Assembly (NCBI RefSeq): GCF_020382885.2
Contig: NC_058496.1
Location: 5,944,501 to 6,008,500, forward strand
Reading direction: 5' to 3'
Length of the DNA: 64,000 bases
Source: Scatophagus argus
Taxonomy: Eukaryota; Chordata; Actinopteri; Scatophagidae
The translations under genes were made by a program, and so were the position numbers. Each line of letters begins with the position of its first letter. Within the stretch, counting starts at the first letter, position 1. Shown here piece by piece: positions 60,957 to 64,000 of this stretch. Under the pieces are notes generated by a model. The model worked only from the letters and a program-made list of their open reading frames with translations, did no database searches and was not told the DNA's origin.

Positions 60957-63030
60957 ATACGTACTGTACAGCAAAATACACACAAAGGTAACTTTACACA
61001 CACAAAAGCGGTCTTCATGTTTCTCCTTCTGTGAATTGTGCTGCTGCAGGGAAATAAAAGCACAGGGAGAGGGAGGAGCTCACCAGTGAAGCCTAACAAC
61101 TTTAATGTGAGCTAGTGAAGAGCTGGTGAAGTACTGCTGAGACATGTGATGTTGCACATCTGTTTGTCAGGATCGGCTCTAGCTAGCTGTAGCTGCTGTG
61201 AGATGTAGGAACATAATCGTAAATCAAACTATTTGGCCAGAGGGCCTCCACACAGGATGTTTTACTGCACACAAATGTTGCACTGAGTGATTAAGCTAAT
61301 TGCCACTAGCAATCCCATTCCTTTAATGACTCTGGATAAGTTTTCCTTTAACCCCTGGGCACAACATGTATTGCCCTACCTGCAGGGACAGATACAGTAA
61401 GAGGAGGAGGGAACAAGAGGAACACAGACAGAGAGGAGGGGAATCAGGGTTCAGGCTGTGTTTGGTTTATAATTATAATATCCTTTCAGCTGGAGTGTTT
61501 TAATTGGTTTCCATACATATTTGAATAAACACTGAAACTACTCTCATCTGTTCCTTCACTTGATCTTGTAAGGAGTGAGTGGATAATAAATTATCTGTCT
61601 AACAGACGGTTTTCAGTCGCCATGTGTTTTGGTTTGTCAGTCAATGTTAAAAAAAAACAAACAAAAAACAGAACGATTTACTCTGCAGAAAGAGTGAAAG
61701 TGGAAAGATAGGGGTTAGACTGTCAGGTCACGGGGAGCTGAAAGCTAATCTGTATATACGTATAGCACTGTATGGGGTGCGTATTTTCCTCTCTGGTGTG
61801 TCGAAGTTTATCGCCTGTTTCCCTTGACTGCAGAGAGGAGATGCTGCATTTTGTGTTATTTTTCAAGACGCCTCCTCAGCTCCCAGCCTCATCCCTCATC
61901 CTGCACACTCAGCTAAAACGGTACCCCAGCAATCTATTGAAATGGTCTGAAAGCATTATCCACACAATGGAACATGTTTAAGGCAGTGGTGTCATGTAGC
62001 ACTGATGACACTGCTCGCAAGAAAGCAGCTCGCTGTATTTTACTTTTGAATGAAAAAAAAGAGCATAAGGATGTTTGAAGTAACCACTCAGTCTTGCTGA
62101 ACCCTGCCTGTGTGTTATGCATTAGATGTACAGATGATATGTATTTTAGCTCCTGCCATTATTTCATTTGGGCTAGAGTCGTTCCTTTTCATGACATTTT
62201 TCTCCCGTAAGGGATAAGCCCTCTTACTCTCTGAGATTGAATGTGAAAATTACATGCAAATGGTTTCTTTTGTATTAAAGCCTGGGCAGATCTTGCCCAT
62301 AGGAGGCATGAGAGATGATGAGAAAAGACGAGTTTCTGAGAAACTAAGAACATTTAATTCCAGCTTAATCACTGGGTAAGGGAGTGTCCATGGATAAATT
62401 GCATCAAACTACGTGGCAAATGTTCTTTACGAGAACTCCATCCATCCATCCAGCCATCCATCCATCTATAAATATTTTCACTTGATCCTTCTAGCTTTAT
62501 TTCGCCTTTTGTCCTACCAAAATAATGACACTTTAAATTATTATCCAGGTATTAAAAATTTCTTTTAATATCTGGATGGAGAGTCTCTAGCTCCATCTGT
62601 CACTATTTTTATATTCTGTCCCTCCACCACCATCCACTCCTCAGCAGCATCACATCCACACTCATCTCACTGGAGAGCTCTGCCACACTGAAAAATACAA
62701 TCTGATATGAAACCATTAAAGCTGCATTACATCAAAGTTCATGTCTCACTCTACTCTTACATGGCAGCAAGAGTAACTACCGCATCACTCGCTCATTCTC
62801 TTATCAATATTACATGACTGCTGGATTTCTATCAGTTACAAAACACATTTCAGATGCATGCAGAGAATCAGTGTGACAGGATGGCTCACTTAGACATGTG
62901 TTATCGGTGAAGTGCCGCAGGAATCTCGTACAGTCCTCTTCTTGGTTTCCACTGCCCTTACAGGTGCACCACGGGGAGATGGTCCAGTTGGAGAAGCTGC
63001 TGTCGACATAGTTGGGAGTCATGTCTGTCC
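55244..63030 (-). CDS. gfra2: GDNF family receptor alpha-2, last three coding exons (partial; 5' part beyond the window)
   Basis: GFRA2 is the GPI-anchored co-receptor that binds neurturin and presents it to RET. Three exons are visible: 62890-63030, 59639-59781 and 55244-55381 (TAG 55244-55246). Phases agree; an Arg codon is split between the first two. The first encodes the end of the third cysteine-rich domain: TDMTPNYVDSS, SPWCTCKGSGNQEEDC, FTDNTCL, then NAIQAFGYG in the next exon. This matches GFRA2 better than GFRA1, whose same region I recall as MTPNYIDSS and APWCDC. N-glycosylation sequons NWT and NAS are present. The last exon ends in a hydrophobic tail typical of a GPI signal. No preceding exon is found in 63031-64000. 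An extra exon between 55.4 and 59.6 kb cannot be excluded. Confidence 0.9.
56305..56330. repeat. (CTC)n trinucleotide tract in a gfra2 intron
   Basis: A run of CTC/TCC units, read as a poly-Glu stretch on the minus strand in a frame with no other support. Confidence 0.8.
59639..59781 (-). CDS. gfra2: gfra2 exon, NAIQAF motif and Thr/Ser-rich juxtamembrane linker
   Basis: The acceptor CCCTGCAG precedes GGAATGCC, and the donor GTAAAA follows CCAAAG. It encodes NAIQAFGYG and then a Ser/Thr/Pro-rich linker with an NAS sequon. The linker is poorly conserved in this family, so only its start supports the assignment directly. Confidence 0.87.
60907..60949. repeat. (CA)n microsatellite in a gfra2 intron
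   Basis: The longest dinucleotide tract of the window, about 43 bases without interruption, in the intron between 59781 and 62890. Confidence 0.9.
62890..63030 (-). CDS. gfra2: gfra2 exon, end of cysteine-rich domain 3
   Basis: The exon has 46 full codons between phase 1 borders: acceptor CCTCACAG, donor GTGAGC. It holds four cysteines with the GFRalpha domain 3 spacing (WCTC, EDC, NTC) and one NWT sequon. TGTCTA plus a lone A continues as AGG-AAT in the exon at 59639-59781, rebuilding CLRNAIQAF, which is conserved in GFRA1 and GFRA2. Confidence 0.92.
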
Positions 63031-64000
63031 CTGTGAGGCCACCACCGCACACAAACACAGATGCACACACACACACACATATGCACATACACACATTAGG
63101 ACAAACAGTTACAGGTCACTAATGGACAATAATGGACTACATTTATTGCAAATAGTATATAAAATGAACAACAAGATGTTAGTCATAGGGATTGGTTTGC
63201 AGTGTTTGAGTTTATAGGAAGGTGAAGTATTCTGTAATGCTTTATTTTAGATGTAAAGAGGCCATTATGTTATGAATATTTTTGCAAAGTAGGTGCTTTA
63301 GGAAGTGTGTGTCTCTGTGTGTGTGTGTGCTGTTTGAATCTAGCCCTGCTGTACCAAAACATTTCACTTTTCAAATGTCTCTCTGTGCCGGTGCTTTCAG
63401 CTGGAGTCAGGGGTGTTAGATGCACTTTGCGTAGCATTTTTCCAGTGAAATCCAGGGAGCACCATGGCATATTATCACTTCATACTACATGATTTATGAC
63501 ACATGGTGGGGTAGCTGTGACCGATACTGAAATATGGACACTTCAGCAACCACTATACAGGATTTAAAAAAAGTTATTTCATGTAAATTTGCTTTTGCAG
63601 CTCTTTGGGAGCTCTGTGATGCCGCTGCAACACCACCAAGGTGCTGTTATCAAACATTGACTGGAATTGAAAAATGTGTGCGTACTAGTCCGTTCACATT
63701 GTTTGAGCAACATTCCATATGAGCAAACAGATGGTCATCAAGAGTTTTAATTAAGTAAAAGCTCTCTCTGTGCCTCTATTCCCTAATTACTTCCAGTAGT
63801 GAATGGATGTCCAGTGTGCTGGGGGGAGATATCAGGCGAGGAGGGAACAAAATGAGAGTCTCACTCCTCTGCCTGCTCCTCATGATAAAAGCGAAGGTAG
63901 TCTGCTGTCACCCTGTCTATAACCATCACAATTTATCGCGGCAAGTATAAATTAGAGAAAAACATCATGACATTAGGAGGTAATTGTGCATTTCTGTATG
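63031..64000. other. gfra2 intron reaching the window edge
   Basis: Upstream of the acceptor at 63031 there is a (CA)n tract (near 63067) and unique sequence with no exon carrying the expected ACLGSYAGMIG-type segment. The rest of gfra2 must lie to the right. Confidence 0.7.

Overview
This window is nuclear DNA of a ray-finned fish, probably a spiny-rayed (percomorph) teleost. The support is spliceosomal introns with GT-AG borders, vertebrate-specific genes (lzts1, gfra2, smn1), many (CA)n/(GT)n microsatellites, Tc1-like transposon relics, and interspersed repeats I recall as typical of percomorph genomes. There is no bacterial or viral operon-like organisation, and most long open frames are chance frames in non-coding DNA.

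Layout: (1) 1-10.4 kb has no gene I can name. It holds a hAT-like repeat (about 3.45-3.73 kb), a GC-rich TATA-containing block (about 4.26-4.8 kb) and a decayed Tc1-like transposon (about 9.08-10.2 kb). (2) 10.4-14.53 kb, minus strand: a complete smn1 coding sequence, 8 exons, 283 aa. (3) 14.53-14.78 kb: a compact divergent promoter. (4) 14.785-16.53 kb, plus strand: a complete hspb11/ift25 coding sequence, 5 exons, 134 aa. (5) 16.6-20.9 kb: no gene recognised. (6) 20.97-25.56 kb, minus strand: a complete lzts1 coding sequence, 8 coding exons, 657 aa. (7) 25.6-55.2 kb: a roughly 30 kb interval without a recognisable gene, with microsatellites, a Tc1 relic (48.1-48.6 kb), a mariner-like MITE (52.6-52.8 kb), an unidentified protein-like open frame (33.0-33.2 kb) and A/T-rich blocks that could be regulatory. 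(8) 55.24 kb to the right edge, minus strand: the last three coding exons of gfra2; its 5' exons lie beyond the window.

How the genes relate: smn1 (snRNP assembly) and ift25 (intraflagellar transport) are head to head with about 250 bp between start codons. The shared segment contains an RFX X-box-like site and a CRE-like site, so it probably acts as a bidirectional housekeeping/ciliary promoter. lzts1 (postsynaptic Fezzin scaffold) and gfra2 (GPI-anchored neurturin co-receptor) are tandem on the minus strand with a gene-free interval between them. I recall the same pair lying in one chromosome region in human (8p21-22), so this looks like retained vertebrate synteny.

I found no convincing new molecular system. 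The points most worth checking are the shared smn1/ift25 promoter, upstream ORFs abutting or overlapping the ift25 and lzts1 starts, the unidentified frame at 33.0 kb, the gfra2 C-terminal tail, and the GC-rich block at 4.3-4.8 kb.
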